Assembly (NCBI GenBank): GCA_002366595.1
Contig: DFBK01000014.1
Location: 28,654-62,543, forward strand
Direction of reading: 5' to 3'
DNA length: 33,890 bases
Source: Anaerolineales bacterium UBA3082
GTDB taxonomy: Bacteria > Chloroflexota > Anaerolineae > UBA7937
Positions within the stretch are counted from its first letter, which is position 1. Each line of letters opens with the position of its first letter. This document shows, piece after piece, positions 1 through 8,082 of the stretch. A program made the position numbers and the translations under genes. The notes under the pieces are model-generated. The model searched no databases. It had not been told where the DNA came from and saw only the letters and a list, made by a program, of their open reading frames with translations.

Positions 1-1457
1 ACCTCGCCCTCGATGGTTCCCCCCTCCGAGTAGACCATCTTGAATCGAAGGGCTACCTCCCCCTCCTTGGCTACACCCAAGGGCGCGATAACCGTCCCCA
101 AGTTGAGAAGAGTGTCTCGCGCTAACACCTGTGCCGCTGCCAGAGGCTCCGCCATAGCCAGAGCCCCCAATTGAGGCAAGAGAGAGAACTCATCAAGGGC
201 CAGACTACAGATGCCCCTGGGCTGCAATCCGTCCAGAAGGATGAGAGCCGCCTGCCGGGGGTCGGGGAGATGGGAAAGGAGACCTCCCGTGCCCACGATC
301 AGATCCACCGGGGCTAAGGCTCTCTCATCAGCCCGCTCCAAACCCCAAGCCATAAGTTCCCGAGCCACCGCTTGCTCTAGAAGGAGGTCCTCCCGGCTTT
401 GGGGCAAGGTCCCCGGCCTCAACGCTTTATTGAGGATCTGATCCCCTACTCCCTCCAAGTCGAAGGGAAGCCAACGGAGGATCTGCTCCACCCCTCTCTC
501 CGCCAGAAGCCTATCCAACCCATATCCCAATCCCACCTCATTCGTCAAGGCGCAAGGATAACGGTCATCCCCGGCGGAGAAGAGGCCTAAACCGCCCCCG
601 CCTATATCTACCCCCAAAACTTTCAATTCGTACTCCCGGGCTAGGTAGCGAACCGCCCAGCCCAAAGCCCTGGCGGTGGGTTGAATAGGCGCCAGAGACC
701 ATCTCTCCACCGACTCGATCCCGGGGATGAAAGCGATCTTCCCTCCTACCAGGCTCTCCAGTAACTCCTGGACACCGGCTAGGCTCTCCTCTCCCAGCCT
801 AGGAAGGAGGTTATTCACCATCTCTAAGTCGACAACCCCCTCCAGAACCTCAGCCACCGGGACTCGGGCCTCCTCGTTTCCAGCGAAGATAAGACGGGGT
901 CGCGTCCCTCCTGAGGCGCAAAGTAAGGCTAAATCCTTGGCCATCTCCACCAGGGGGAGAGTAGGTCCCCCCTCCACCCCTCCAGCAACAAGGATAGCGT
1001 CGAGGCCACCCTCTCTGAGGAGCCTTAAGAAGTCGAGCATCCCCTCCGTAGATGAGAGGCGCAGCTCATCGACGGTGAAGGTACCCTCTACGAGGGTGTA
1101 AGTGGAATGGGCAGCACGGAGAGCGCTCCTCAGACTCCAAGGCTCCCTCATCCCCGCCGCCACCAACCGAAGGGGCTCCATAGCACTGGTGGTAGCCACA
1201 AAGCCATCCACTCCACTTCCATCCCCGCCCTCAGGGGTGACAAGCCTTCCCTGGGCCAAAAGCCGCCTCTGGGCCACGGTTTCCATCCTTCCTATCGCCT
1301 GGAGAAGCCCCAGGCTCACATCCTCCCAAGGAGGCGAAAGGGTAGTCGGAGCCAACCCATGAGCCACCAACCGGTATTCGCCGCCCACTTGATCTATGAG
1401 GGTCACCCGGGTGGTGATGCTCCCCAGGTCAGCCGTGACAAACGATTCTAAACTCAT
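1..1457 (-). CDS. MutL/GlmL-like ASKHA-fold protein (partial, runs off the window)
   Basis: The minus-strand frame is open from an ATG at 1457 to the window edge, about 485 residues, without its C-terminus. The N-terminus has a phosphate-binding-like segment (ADLGSITTRVTLID, residues 9-22). A second glycine-rich motif (GVDIGGGGLGLFSAG) lies near residue 281, and a third (DLIVGTGGLLSHLP) near residue 384. This order is that of ASKHA ATPases and fits the MutL family, named after the accessory protein of B12-dependent glutamate mutase. No mutase subunit is encoded in the window, so a role in glutamate fermentation is not supported. It starts 2 nt after the stop of the upstream membrane gene and is the last visible gene of a six-gene operon. 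Family call is fairly sure; function is unknown. Confidence 0.72.
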   Translation of the reverse strand, partial: MSLESFVTADLGSITTRVTLIDQVGGEYRLVAHGLAPTTLSPPWEDVSLGLLQAIGRMETVAQRRLLAQGRLVTPEGGDGSGVDGFVATTSAMEPLRLVAAGMREPWSLRSALRAAHSTYTLVEGTFTVDELRLSSTEGMLDFLRLLREGGLDAILVAGGVEGGPTLPLVEMAKDLALLCASGGTRPRLIFAGNEEARVPVAEVLEGVVDLEMVNNLLPRLGEESLAGVQELLESLVGGKIAFIPGIESVERWSLAPIQPTARALGWAVRYLAREYELKVLGVDIGGGGLGLFSAGDDRYPCALTNEVGLGYGLDRLLAERGVEQILRWLPFDLEGVGDQILNKALRPGTLPQSREDLLLEQAVARELMAWGLERADERALAPVDLIVGTGGLLSHLPDPRQAALILLDGLQPRGICSLALDEFSLLPQLGALAMAEPLAAAQVLARDTLLNLGTVIAPLGVAKEGEVALRFKMVYSEGGTIEGE

Positions 1458-1459
1458 CT

Positions 1460-2113
1460 TTAGAGTATCCCCAACCAGTCGCCCAGGAGGAACTGTAGAC
1501 GGCCCACAAGCAAGGAGACCCGAGCCATCACCGCGTTGGCGAAGAGAGCCCCCAAGGTTACCATGATGAACCACTTTCCGACAACGGAGCCTACCCTGAG
1601 GACACCGCCTCGAAGCCCGTTCGTCTCTCGCTCTCCACCCGCTGTAAAGTAGAAGTAAGCCAAACTCCCCAATGTACCCACTACTAGGATCAAGTTATCT
1701 ATCGCCGATCCCCCATCTCCTTCGCCCGGGAGGAGAGGGAGCATGGTATCCCGCACTTGGTAGAGGAGGGAACCGACCAAAGCCCCTCCGATGGCCAAGG
1801 CAGCACCTACCCCGAAGAGGAAACCTACCGAGATATTCCCCAACCAAGCGATGGAGGCCCTCCCTTTGGCCAGAAGAAGTAGACCTAAGAGGAGAGGGAT
1901 GAGAAGGTGCCAATAGCCCACGGGATCCCGGGCTAGGGGGGTAAATAGGCGAGGCAGTAGCACATCCTGGATAGCTACCACGATGGAGTAACCTAGAGCC
2001 GACCCGACGAAGAGATGCTCCGCCAAGCGGTATAGAGGGTTGTCAGAGACCAGGTAACTGAAAACCATCAAAGTCAGAAGAGCGGCCACCCAAGTCCCTA
2101 AAAGTTCCCTCAT
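1460..2113 (-). CDS. multi-pass membrane protein of the MutL/zinc-ribbon operon
   Basis: This 217-residue protein is strongly hydrophobic, with about five or six likely membrane spans (for example near residues 6-25, 37-55, 68-82, 90-117, 140-157 and 180-197). No catalytic motif is visible and I do not recognise the family. Its start overlaps the stop of the upstream zinc-ribbon gene by 4 nt, and the MutL-like gene follows 2 nt after its stop. Both junctions suggest translational coupling. A membrane partner of the zinc-ribbon protein is a reasonable inference from context only. Confidence 0.7.
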   Translation of the reverse strand: MRELLGTWVAALLTLMVFSYLVSDNPLYRLAEHLFVGSALGYSIVVAIQDVLLPRLFTPLARDPVGYWHLLIPLLLGLLLLAKGRASIAWLGNISVGFLFGVGAALAIGGALVGSLLYQVRDTMLPLLPGEGDGGSAIDNLILVVGTLGSLAYFYFTAGGERETNGLRGGVLRVGSVVGKWFIMVTLGALFANAVMARVSLLVGRLQFLLGDWLGIL

Positions 2114-3441
2114 CCCCTTCCCCTTAACCTATCTACCAGATAGGCGAAATTTCCCAAGAGGATGAAAAGGGCGATCACTAGGTGGGCGGCCGCTTGAGGG
2201 AGCATCCTGGAGAGGGCTACCCCAGGATGCTGGTTTACCCTTTCATACTCCGCCGCCCCCACCAGTCCGCTGAGAAGCCCCTTTAGTTGGCCGGAGCGGT
2301 AGTAAGGACGAGCCGCAGGGTCCACCTGGGCGCTCACCCCGGCCACCATCGCCACTTTGTAGGGAGCCTGTACCTGCTCCACCCAACGGCGAAGGTGTTC
2401 CTGACTTCCCGCCAATACTACGATCAGATCCACATCCTCTAACCCCCCAACCCTTTCGCCTAGGGGATAAGGAGAGAGGCGAGGTCCGAGGCTCTCCGCT
2501 ATGAAGCGGGCCCCCACCTCGTTCCCTGCCACGTACCCCAGATTGACGTAATCTCTCCCCCGAATATAGCCTTCATGATCACTAACCACGCTTTCTAAGG
2601 CGCGGTCGGCCAAAGCCTGACCCTCAGGGGTGAGGCTTAGGTTCACGATCTTGACTCCTCGCTGCATGAGGTGATCCAGAATTGCGCTAACCTGGGGGGT
2701 GATCTCCGCTGCCGTTCCAGGATCGTAATCATGGGAGAGAAGGGCCACCGAGCCCTCTTCCAGGCTCTCAATGGTTCTATAAAAATCGGCCGTAGCCTGG
2801 GTGAGGGGAAGGTCTATACTCCCACCCGCCAAGAGGATCCCCCCCACTACCGCTGCGGCCAAAATCAGGTAAGAGAGCCAAGAGATTACCCCTGTCATCC
2901 GCGCTCTGGGCTGCTCCTTCGCTGCTACAGGGGCCAAAGGTTGACTGAGGACACCCTCAAATCTGGCCACCTGGTCCGCCCCGGCCGGGGGAGAGAAAGC
3001 CACCTCCCCGATCCGATGAGAGATAGCGAAGATGGACTCCACTCTCAAAACCCCCGTTATCCCGGCCAGCAAACCCTCCTTCTCCCGGGGCTCTTCAACT
3101 AAGCCTTCTAAACCCTCAAGCCCAGGAGTGGTCTCCTCATCAGGCACCTCTTCCTCCGCGGCCCCCCTCACCTCATCGGCTGGAGCGCCCAATTCCCGAA
3201 GCCACTCCGGATCTTCCTCTACCCCCTCTAGAACCTCTTCCTGCTCCCATCCCTGGAGCCCCTCATTGGAAGAAACCAAAAGAGAGGCTCCACACCTTAC
3301 ACAGGAGAAGACCCCGGGAGTGTTGAGATGGCCACATTGAGAACACTTTTGTCCTGAAGAGGGGGGCAACGGTTCCCCACAATTGTTGCAGAACCTGCTT
3401 CCCTCTCGATTTGATCTTCCGCAATGAGGACAATAGAGCAT
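2110..3441 (-). CDS. double zinc-ribbon membrane protein with uncharacterised C-terminal domain
   Basis: Four CxxC knuckles lie at the N-terminus (C4/C7, C18/C21, C33/C36, C47/C50), forming two zinc ribbons. An acidic, low-complexity linker (about residues 60-125) follows, then a membrane segment near 186-206, a soluble domain of about 190 residues and a final membrane span near 415-435. The soluble domain carries distinctive stretches (SHDYDPGTAAEI and SGQLKGLLSGLVGAAEYE). From memory these resemble an uncharacterised family in several environmental phyla, but I cannot name it. The topology puts the ribbons in the cytosol and, with two spans, the C-terminal domain outside; this is inference. 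The gene is coupled to the downstream membrane gene by an ATGA overlap. Confidence 0.75.
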   Translation of the reverse strand: MLYCPHCGRSNREGSRFCNNCGEPLPPSSGQKCSQCGHLNTPGVFSCVRCGASLLVSSNEGLQGWEQEEVLEGVEEDPEWLRELGAPADEVRGAAEEEVPDEETTPGLEGLEGLVEEPREKEGLLAGITGVLRVESIFAISHRIGEVAFSPPAGADQVARFEGVLSQPLAPVAAKEQPRARMTGVISWLSYLILAAAVVGGILLAGGSIDLPLTQATADFYRTIESLEEGSVALLSHDYDPGTAAEITPQVSAILDHLMQRGVKIVNLSLTPEGQALADRALESVVSDHEGYIRGRDYVNLGYVAGNEVGARFIAESLGPRLSPYPLGERVGGLEDVDLIVVLAGSQEHLRRWVEQVQAPYKVAMVAGVSAQVDPAARPYYRSGQLKGLLSGLVGAAEYERVNQHPGVALSRMLPQAAAHLVIALFILLGNFAYLVDRLRGRG

Positions 3442-3446
3442 CTGGT

Positions 3447-4064
3447 CTACTCGCTATAGGGGCGGTCAAACCCCACTAGAACTCGCACGCCGGTGGCCAG
3501 ACTCCCCAAGGCTACGCCGATCACTATACCCCTGGCACCCGCCGTACTCGGCACCTCAAGCACCCAATCCTTCAAGGCGGGCAGTTGCTCCCAGAGATAG
3601 CGAGCCAAAGGGGCCTGACCCACCAAAACTACTAGGCAGGCCACAACTAAGAGGAAAGTCTCGAAGTTGCGCGCCCGGAAGGCCCGATAGCCGGCAGAGG
3701 CTATATAGAAAGCCAAGAGGGAGAAGAGGCTCGCTTGCAGGGGGGTTTGAACATAATCGAAAACAGTTCTTACCAAGGGTGCTCGGTAACCCTGGGCACT
3801 GGTAAGGCCACCAAAGAGAACGGTTCCCGCCACCACCAGCAAGGCGATGCTGTAGGGCCATCCCTCTTGGCGCTGGAAGATCTTCCGAAGATGAAAGGTC
3901 AGGATGTTGAGGAAGCCTAAGATGAGAGCGAAAGCGGCGATGATCACCACCCAGTTGATCAAGGTAACCCCTAAGGCGTTGAGATAAAGGTTATCGAAGA
4001 AGAAATCTACTAGCACTAGGAACCCTGCCGCCATAGCGATAGCAGCGGGCAAAACCCTCTTCAT
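3447..4064 (-). CDS. multi-pass membrane protein, unknown function
   Basis: This 205-residue protein has about five or six predicted membrane spans (near residues 5-22, 35-60, 72-90, 108-125, 138-155 and 178-198). Short basic loops include a segment near residue 60-70 (FHLRKIFQRQEG). No family motif is recognised. It lies 5 nt before the zinc-ribbon gene and 16 nt after the DUF6754-like gene, in the same direction. It is almost certainly co-transcribed with them from the promoter at 5149-5177. Its role can only be guessed as a membrane component of the same complex. Confidence 0.68.
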   Translation of the reverse strand: MKRVLPAAIAMAAGFLVLVDFFFDNLYLNALGVTLINWVVIIAAFALILGFLNILTFHLRKIFQRQEGWPYSIALLVVAGTVLFGGLTSAQGYRAPLVRTVFDYVQTPLQASLFSLLAFYIASAGYRAFRARNFETFLLVVACLVVLVGQAPLARYLWEQLPALKDWVLEVPSTAGARGIVIGVALGSLATGVRVLVGFDRPYSE

Positions 4065-4080
4065 CGATCTCTCCTGGTGG

Positions 4081-4863
4081 CTATAAGATAAAAGTTCGTA
4101 TGAGCACCCCTAATATGATAGCCAGGATGATCGCCGAGCGGAGCCAATCTTGGGCTAGGAGGCTCCCCAGATGGCTGGGCTTAGAAGAGAGATAGGCCCC
4201 CCCAGCGTATATCTCCTCCCCCAAGAGGGCCTCATCCATGGAGACGTATACGAAGGGCAAGGTCTCCGGGGAAGAGGCACCGCCTATCTGCTGGACCCCT
4301 TTCCGGGCTCCGTTCTCACCCATGAGGAGGAACTCGTCGCCAAACCCTCCTATCATGGCGTTGGCTACTACATCCTCCCGCTCTAGGACCCCCATCACCC
4401 CCGTGGCATAGGCTATCGCATTTGGAGCGATATAACGCACATGCTCGGGGTCGTATCCTTGAGGGTAACCCCGCCGCTCATAGGCCCGCCGCAAGGTATC
4501 CTGAGCGACAGGTAAAAGAGAGGGGTCGGATACGGTGACCACCAGTTTGAGACCCGTGGCCACCGCCTGCTCGGCTAACCGTTCCAAGGCCATAAGCCCC
4601 GCCATCGTATCAGCGGTAGATGCCCCCCCGATACCCTTGGTCCCCATCGACACGTGCAACGTCCGACCTGCCTCTACTGCCTGCCCTACGAAGCCATCCA
4701 GAAGGGCGAAACCGGGGAGAGGACGTAAGGTGGGCCTAAAACCCAAGCGCACCCTTCTATCGGCGAAGAGTAAAAAGGAGAGAAACACCAGGAGGACAAC
4801 CAACATCAAGGCCGCCAGGGGTTCGATCCCTGAAGCCTCAAGGAGATTGAGTAGAACCTCCAT
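4081..4863 (-). CDS. DUF6754-like membrane-anchored protein
   Basis: This 260-residue protein has an N-terminal membrane span (about residues 15-34), a central soluble domain and a C-terminal span (about 242-258). The soluble part contains SMGTKGIGGASTADTMAGL and a following VVTVSDPSLLPVAQDTLRRAY segment, which recall the DUF6754 family (recognised from memory, not searched). No catalytic residues can be assigned. It lies 6 nt after the first gene of the operon and 16 nt before the next membrane gene. The recurrence of such proteins next to zinc-ribbon and MutL-like genes would suggest a shared machine, which a neighbourhood search could test. Confidence 0.68.
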   Translation of the reverse strand: MEVLLNLLEASGIEPLAALMLVVLLVFLSFLLFADRRVRLGFRPTLRPLPGFALLDGFVGQAVEAGRTLHVSMGTKGIGGASTADTMAGLMALERLAEQAVATGLKLVVTVSDPSLLPVAQDTLRRAYERRGYPQGYDPEHVRYIAPNAIAYATGVMGVLEREDVVANAMIGGFGDEFLLMGENGARKGVQQIGGASSPETLPFVYVSMDEALLGEEIYAGGAYLSSKPSHLGSLLAQDWLRSAIILAIILGVLIRTFIL

Positions 4864-4869
4864 AGTCCG

Positions 4870-5127
4870 CTATCTCCGCAAGCCTTCCAGACGGGAGAGG
4901 ATCTTCTCCACGGTCTCTCGATCCTCTAATAGTAGAGCATACTCCCTCACCACCCCTCCCAGGAAGGGCTCTAAGGTTGGCTGGGAGAGGAGAAGAAACT
5001 GGCTAGCCAGGAAGGATAGAGGTTTGTGAGCCTCCAGAAAGAGGATGGCTGGGGCCACCATGCCCCATTCGTTCACCCGGCGAATGAGCCCCTCAATCAA
5101 TTCCTCCCTTCGTCTGACGCTCAGCAT
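4870..5127 (-). CDS. small helical protein, first gene of the MutL/zinc-ribbon operon
   Basis: This 85-residue soluble, mainly helical protein is of unknown family. An upstream TTG at 5139 is in frame, but the ATG at 5127 is preferred because GGGAGGTG lies just upstream as a ribosome-binding site. The promoter -10 at 5149-5154 also leaves only a short leader. The sequence opens MLSVRRREELIEGLIRR and has no membrane segment. Position as the first cistron, 6 nt before the DUF6754-like gene, suggests a soluble regulator or chaperone of the membrane proteins; this is inference from context. Confidence 0.65.
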   Translation of the reverse strand: MLSVRRREELIEGLIRRVNEWGMVAPAILFLEAHKPLSFLASQFLLLSQPTLEPFLGGVVREYALLLEDRETVEKILSRLEGLRR

Positions 5128-5148
5128 CACACCTCCCAAAGATACCCT

Positions 5149-5177
5149 AGTATAACACGCCTTTTAGGCCCTGACAA
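5149..5177 (-). promoter_or_regulatory. sigma-70-type promoter of the six-gene membrane operon
   Basis: On the minus strand TTGTCA (5172-5177) and TATACT (5149-5154) are separated by exactly 17 nt. The predicted start of transcription is near 5142, giving a leader of about 15 nt before the ATG at 5127 that still contains the GGGAGGTG binding site. Confidence 0.7.
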
Positions 5178-5237
5178 GGGGCATCTGTAGGTGAGCCAAG
5201 ACATCGTGACCACTTCTTCAGGGTTTTGAAGGCGATT

Positions 5238-5290
5238 CTTAGGCTCTACCAGAAAGAGAGTAGAATCTCCCTCAGAGTAGAGAGCCTAAG
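5238..5290. repeat. 10-bp inverted repeat upstream of the broken transposase
   Basis: CTTAGGCTCT at 5238-5247 is the exact reverse complement of AGAGCCTAAG at 5281-5290, with a 33-nt spacer. It lies just upstream of the transposase relic and may be part of that element's left end, or a fold in its leader. Confidence 0.45.
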
Positions 5291-5309
5291 CGACCTTTGG
5301 AGGCTAGTT

Positions 5310-5331
5310 TCCTTACAGGATCCCCGTGGGA
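5310..5331 (-). repeat. double-hairpin mini-repeat, copy 1
   Basis: The minus strand reads TCCCACGGGGA followed by TCCTGTAAGGA (22 nt). Each half is a small inverted repeat. The copy sits in the leader region of the transposase relic. Confidence 0.75.
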
Positions 5332-5674
5332 GAAGAGGGTGGATCATGATTCAACTCACCTATCAGGAACTTTATCGTATTAACCCTCTAGAGGCCAGGA
5401 AGATCCTCCTCAAAACCTTTGAAGAGACGGGAGGCAATGTGCTTCGTACTGCTAAGACCCTTCGCTGCTCCCAAAACACAGTGAAGAAGTTCGTTCGCCG
5501 CCAACAGATGGGCCTCTCTCTGGCAAACCTCTCCAGGCGACCTAGGCACTCCCCTCGTCAGACGGCAAAAGAGATAGAGGAGTTGGTGGTCAAGGAGCGG
5601 AAACTCACCAACTTCGGCCGCCTCAGGCTGGCCTATCATATCAGGGAGAAGCATGGTCCCCAACTCTCTTCCTT

Positions 5675-5697
5675 TCCCACGGGGGATCCTGTAAGGA
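5675..5697 (+). repeat. double-hairpin mini-repeat, copy 2
   Basis: TCCCACGGGGGA followed by TCCTGTAAGGA (23 nt), inserted in the transposase relic. Exact removal rejoins CCTT and CACC and restores the reading FTIRNIL. The 23-nt length shifts the frame. Confidence 0.85.
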
Positions 5698-6040
5698 CAC
5701 CATCCGCAATATCCTCAGACGTCATGAGCTCACCAAACCTAGGAAGAGGAGAGGCAAATTCCGCTCCATCTCCTACTACGACTGGGATAAGATCTATCCC
5801 CTGCAGCACTTCCAGATAGACTTGAAGGTGATTTGAGACCAGAAGAGCCTCCCCTGGGCTACTTACCCGCATATTCAGAAGTACAAGCTCCCTCCCTATC
5901 AATGGACAACTATCGACCCTTATACTAAGACCAAGTTTCTGGCCTACTCCTACGAGAAGTCTTTCTCCAATGGGCTCACCTTTATGTTACTGATTCACCT
6001 CTGGCTGAGGAGTTTTGGCATTACTCATCAACTCTTCTTT

Positions 6041-6062
6041 TCCCTCCAGGATCCTGTAAGGA
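6041..6062 (+). repeat. double-hairpin mini-repeat, copy 3
   Basis: TCCCTCCAGGA followed by TCCTGTAAGGA (22 nt). Exact removal restores the catalytic stretch LFFQADWGEEF of the transposase. The first hairpin is the most degenerate of all copies. Confidence 0.82.
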
Positions 6063-6511
6063 CAGGCCGATTGGGGGGAGGAGTTCGGAGGGAAGAGCTT
6101 GGCCAAACTATCTCGCCTTCAGACCCATACCTTTGACCCTCTCAAAGTGCAGATCCTCCGCATCCGGAAGAGGCAATGGAAGGATAACGCCTATGTAGAG
6201 AGAACCCACCGCACCGATGACGAGGAGTTCTATGTTCCCACCCTTCCAATCGATCACTGGACTCGAGCAACATTTCACTCAGGCCCTTAAATACCTCTAC
6301 ACTTTTAATTGTCTCAGACCTCACTTCGGGAAGCCTATGCCTGGGAAGACACCCTCTGAAAGGGTTCAAGATCTCTACCCCGGACTGACCAAGCATTTCT
6401 ACCTTTTCCCGCCAGTTGTGTTAGACTATATCTCGGCTCAGGAGCCCTTCATAGGTGGTCACGATCTGTTGGCCTATTACTTCGTATTCGAAGTGTTGAT
6501 ACCATGAAAGA

Positions 6512-6589
6512 GGCTACACCCTGGCCCAGTCTTGTGCTATAAAGGGTCTCAAAAGGACCAATAGCATACCCGACTGAGGAGGTGTAGCC
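6512..6589 (+). ncRNA. nested stem structure in the leader of the IS110 transposase (candidate element RNA)
   Basis: An outer perfect 9-bp stem (GGCTACACC 6512-6520 with GGTGTAGCC 6581-6589) ends at the base before the transposase ATG. Inside it, TGCTAT (6535-6540) pairs with ATAGCA (6561-6566), and GGTC (6545-6548) pairs with GACC (6556-6559). IS110-family elements carry a structured bridge RNA in the non-coding end next to the transposase gene. This 78-nt fold is a candidate for part of it, or for a translation-blocking leader that hides the ribosome-binding site. Function is inference. Confidence 0.4.
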
Positions 6590-7600
6590 ATGAGATACAT
6601 CGGTGCTGACGTCCATAAACAGTATACCGTCTTCTGCGTTCTCATGCGAGAGGGGAAAGTGGAGCAACGCGTGCAAGTGGAGAATACCCCCGATGTCATT
6701 AGGGAGTTTCTGAGGGAGATCCCTCGCCCAGTTCACCTGGCCCTGGAGGCCAGTTACCATTGGCAGCCTTTCTTCGAACTGATGGAGGAGATGGATATCC
6801 AGGTCTCTTTGGCTCACCCTTTCAAGGTGAAGCTCATCGCCGAGGCCCGGATCAAGACCGATACTATCGATGCCACTACCCTGGCTCATCTTTTGCGTCT
6901 TGACTACCTCCCCACCGCCTACATCCCTCCTCGGGAGGTGAGAGACCTGCGGGAGATCCTGAGACACCGAGCCAAGCTGGTCGCCACCCGGACACAGGTC
7001 AAGAACCGCATTCACGCTCTCCTGACCAAGAATGGGGTGCGTCATGGCTTCAGCGATCTCTTCGGGAAGAAAGGGCGTCTCTCCCTGGAGGGGCTCAGGC
7101 TGAGACCTTGCTACCAGCTGGCGCTGGATCAAGACCTGACCCTCCTGGATGTGCTGAACCACCTTATCGCGCAGGTCACCCAGATCATCGAGGCGAAGGC
7201 TCAGGCCAACCCTGAGGCCATGCTCCTCACCACTATGCCAGGGATCAGCTACTACTCGGCGCTCTTGATCCGGGCCGAGATCGGGGAGATCGGTCGTTTC
7301 TCCAACCCCAAGAAGCTCTGTTCCTGGGCAGGGTTGGTGCCTTCTACCCACTCCTCGGGTGGGAGAACTTATCATGGTCACCTTACCAAACAGGGCTCCC
7401 GCTGGTTGAGATGGATTCTGACCCAGGTGGCGCCTCACGGGGTCCGGGGCTCCCGTCGCTTGCGGGCTCTGCGTGAGCGGGAGGAACGCCGCCAAGATGG
7501 CGGTGGCTCGCCAGATGCTGATTATCATCCATCGCATGCTCACCAGAAGAGAACCATTCCAGGAAGGGTATCGCCGCCAGCCATCCCCTGTTTTTCATAG
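6590..7600 (+). CDS. IS110-family transposase with frameshifted C-terminus
   Basis: The N-terminal RuvC-like domain shows D7 (GADVHK), E53 (ALEAS) and D91/D94 (KTDTIDA), matching the DEDD transposases of IS110. A C-terminal helix-hairpin region follows (TTMPGISYYSALLIRAEIG), with the serine-bearing motif near residue 255 (HSSGGRTYHGHLTKQGS). These enzymes recombine DNA guided by a bridge RNA. Near 7480 the frame shifts: the expected tail (NAAKMAVARQMLIIIHRMLTR) is read in another frame up to about 7600, while the open frame ends in unrelated residues. A mini-repeat at 7606-7627 abuts the C-terminus; removing it creates a TAG directly after HSP, probably the original stop. The copy is likely inactive unless the shift is a sequencing error. 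Confidence 0.85.
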   Translation: MRYIGADVHKQYTVFCVLMREGKVEQRVQVENTPDVIREFLREIPRPVHLALEASYHWQPFFELMEEMDIQVSLAHPFKVKLIAEARIKTDTIDATTLAHLLRLDYLPTAYIPPREVRDLREILRHRAKLVATRTQVKNRIHALLTKNGVRHGFSDLFGKKGRLSLEGLRLRPCYQLALDQDLTLLDVLNHLIAQVTQIIEAKAQANPEAMLLTTMPGISYYSALLIRAEIGEIGRFSNPKKLCSWAGLVPSTHSSGGRTYHGHLTKQGSRWLRWILTQVAPHGVRGSRRLRALREREERRQDGGGSPDADYHPSHAHQKRTIPGRVSPPAIPCFS

Positions 7601-7605
7601 TCCCT

Positions 7606-7627
7606 TCCCACAGGGATCCTTTACGGA
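7606..7627 (+). repeat. double-hairpin mini-repeat, copy 4
   Basis: TCCCACAGGGA followed by TCCTTTACGGA (22 nt) at the 3' end of the IS110 transposase. The second hairpin is a 3-bp TCC/GGA stem around TTTAC. Confidence 0.78.
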
Positions 7628-7633
7628 AGCCTG

Positions 7634-8035
7634 ACAGTCCGTTGGGCAGGAGACTCTGTGTTGATTGGGAGGCTGGCGTCCCAAGGTTATCTGTGCCTTT
7701 CCTTTCAGGATCCCGTGGGAATGGAGCACGAATAGGTGAATGATGGTCCGAGTAGAGACCCTTACTAGGGACAATGACCTTGGCCTGTCCTGGCGATGGC
7801 AGGCCAGGGGCGATGCCATCTGTCGTTCATTCCTGTTTGCCATCATCACTTGATAGTCTCTTTCATAGGTGAAAAACACCTCCTCGTTTAGCATAGTGGG
7901 AGAGAAATTGCGTCCACAAGTATCTCTTCCCGCTTTCTGTCCCTACAATCGTTCAAATTCTAGCCGTTTGTGGGATAAATTATCGACGGCCAAAGAAATT
8001 ATCCCACTTTTTCAGCAGTCTCTTTAATACGCTAC
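7634..8035. other. gene-free stretch between IS110 and mnmG
   Basis: About 400 nt without a supportable gene. It holds mini-repeat copy 5 (7700-7720) and a hairpin with TGGCCTG (7781-7787) pairing with CAGGCCA (7800-7806), extended by flanking CC/GG pairs. A second inverted repeat, GTGGGATAA (7970-7978) with TTATCCCAC (7999-8007), is followed by five T, so it could be a weak terminator reading toward mnmG. The left part may be the right end of the IS110 element. Confidence 0.4.
7700..7720 (-). repeat. double-hairpin mini-repeat, copy 5
   Basis: The minus strand reads TCCCACGGGA followed by TCCTGAAAGGA (21 nt). It lies 72 nt from copy 4 in the opposite orientation. Confidence 0.75.
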
Positions 8036-8064
8036 TTGTGCGGCTAGAGGGAGTGAAATATACT
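8036..8064 (+). promoter_or_regulatory. mnmG promoter
   Basis: TTGTGC (8036-8041) and TATACT (8059-8064) are 17 nt apart, with predicted initiation near 8071. Because the in-frame GTG at 8038 lies inside the -35 box, this promoter supports the downstream TTG start of mnmG. Confidence 0.6.
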
Positions 8065-8082
8065 GATAATAAGGGGGCTGAT

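Larger units (their letters stand above)
5346..6507 (+). pseudogene. DDE (IS481-like) transposase relic with two mini-repeat insertions
   Basis: From ATG 5346 the frame encodes a helix-turn-helix region (GGNVLRTAKTLRCSQNTVKKF) and then an integrase-core domain. Catalytic candidates are D in FQIDLKVI, D in DWGEEFGG and E in DNAYVERTHR. The gene is broken in at least four ways: a 23-nt mini-repeat at 5675-5697, a TGA near 5833, a 22-nt mini-repeat at 6041-6062 and a frameshift around 6240-6280. The tail continues in another frame (EQHFTQALKYLYTFNCLRPHFG) to 6507. Deleting the two repeats exactly restores SSFTIRNILRR and HQLFFQADWGEEFGG, so the repeats arrived after the transposase. IS481-like is the closest family I recognise; the exact family is uncertain. 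Confidence 0.8.

Noticed and set aside
6449..7543. Long open frame (364 codons) on the minus strand opposite the IS110 gene
   Set aside because: It mirrors the codon pattern of the transposase, has no binding site and no recognisable domain; a shadow.
7480..7600. Programmed frameshift in the IS110 transposase
   Set aside because: IS110 enzymes are not known to use frameshifting, and no slippery heptamer with a following fold is evident; decay or error is simpler.
7970..8007. Inverted TTATCCCAC upstream of mnmG as DnaA boxes or an origin
   Set aside because: The sequence differs from TTATCCACA, only one pair is present, and no AT-rich unwinding region or dnaA/dnaN gene is near.
8038..8082. 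Longer mnmG start at GTG 8038
   Set aside because: The codon lies in the -35 box of the predicted promoter and lacks a binding site; the extra 15 residues are not family-like.
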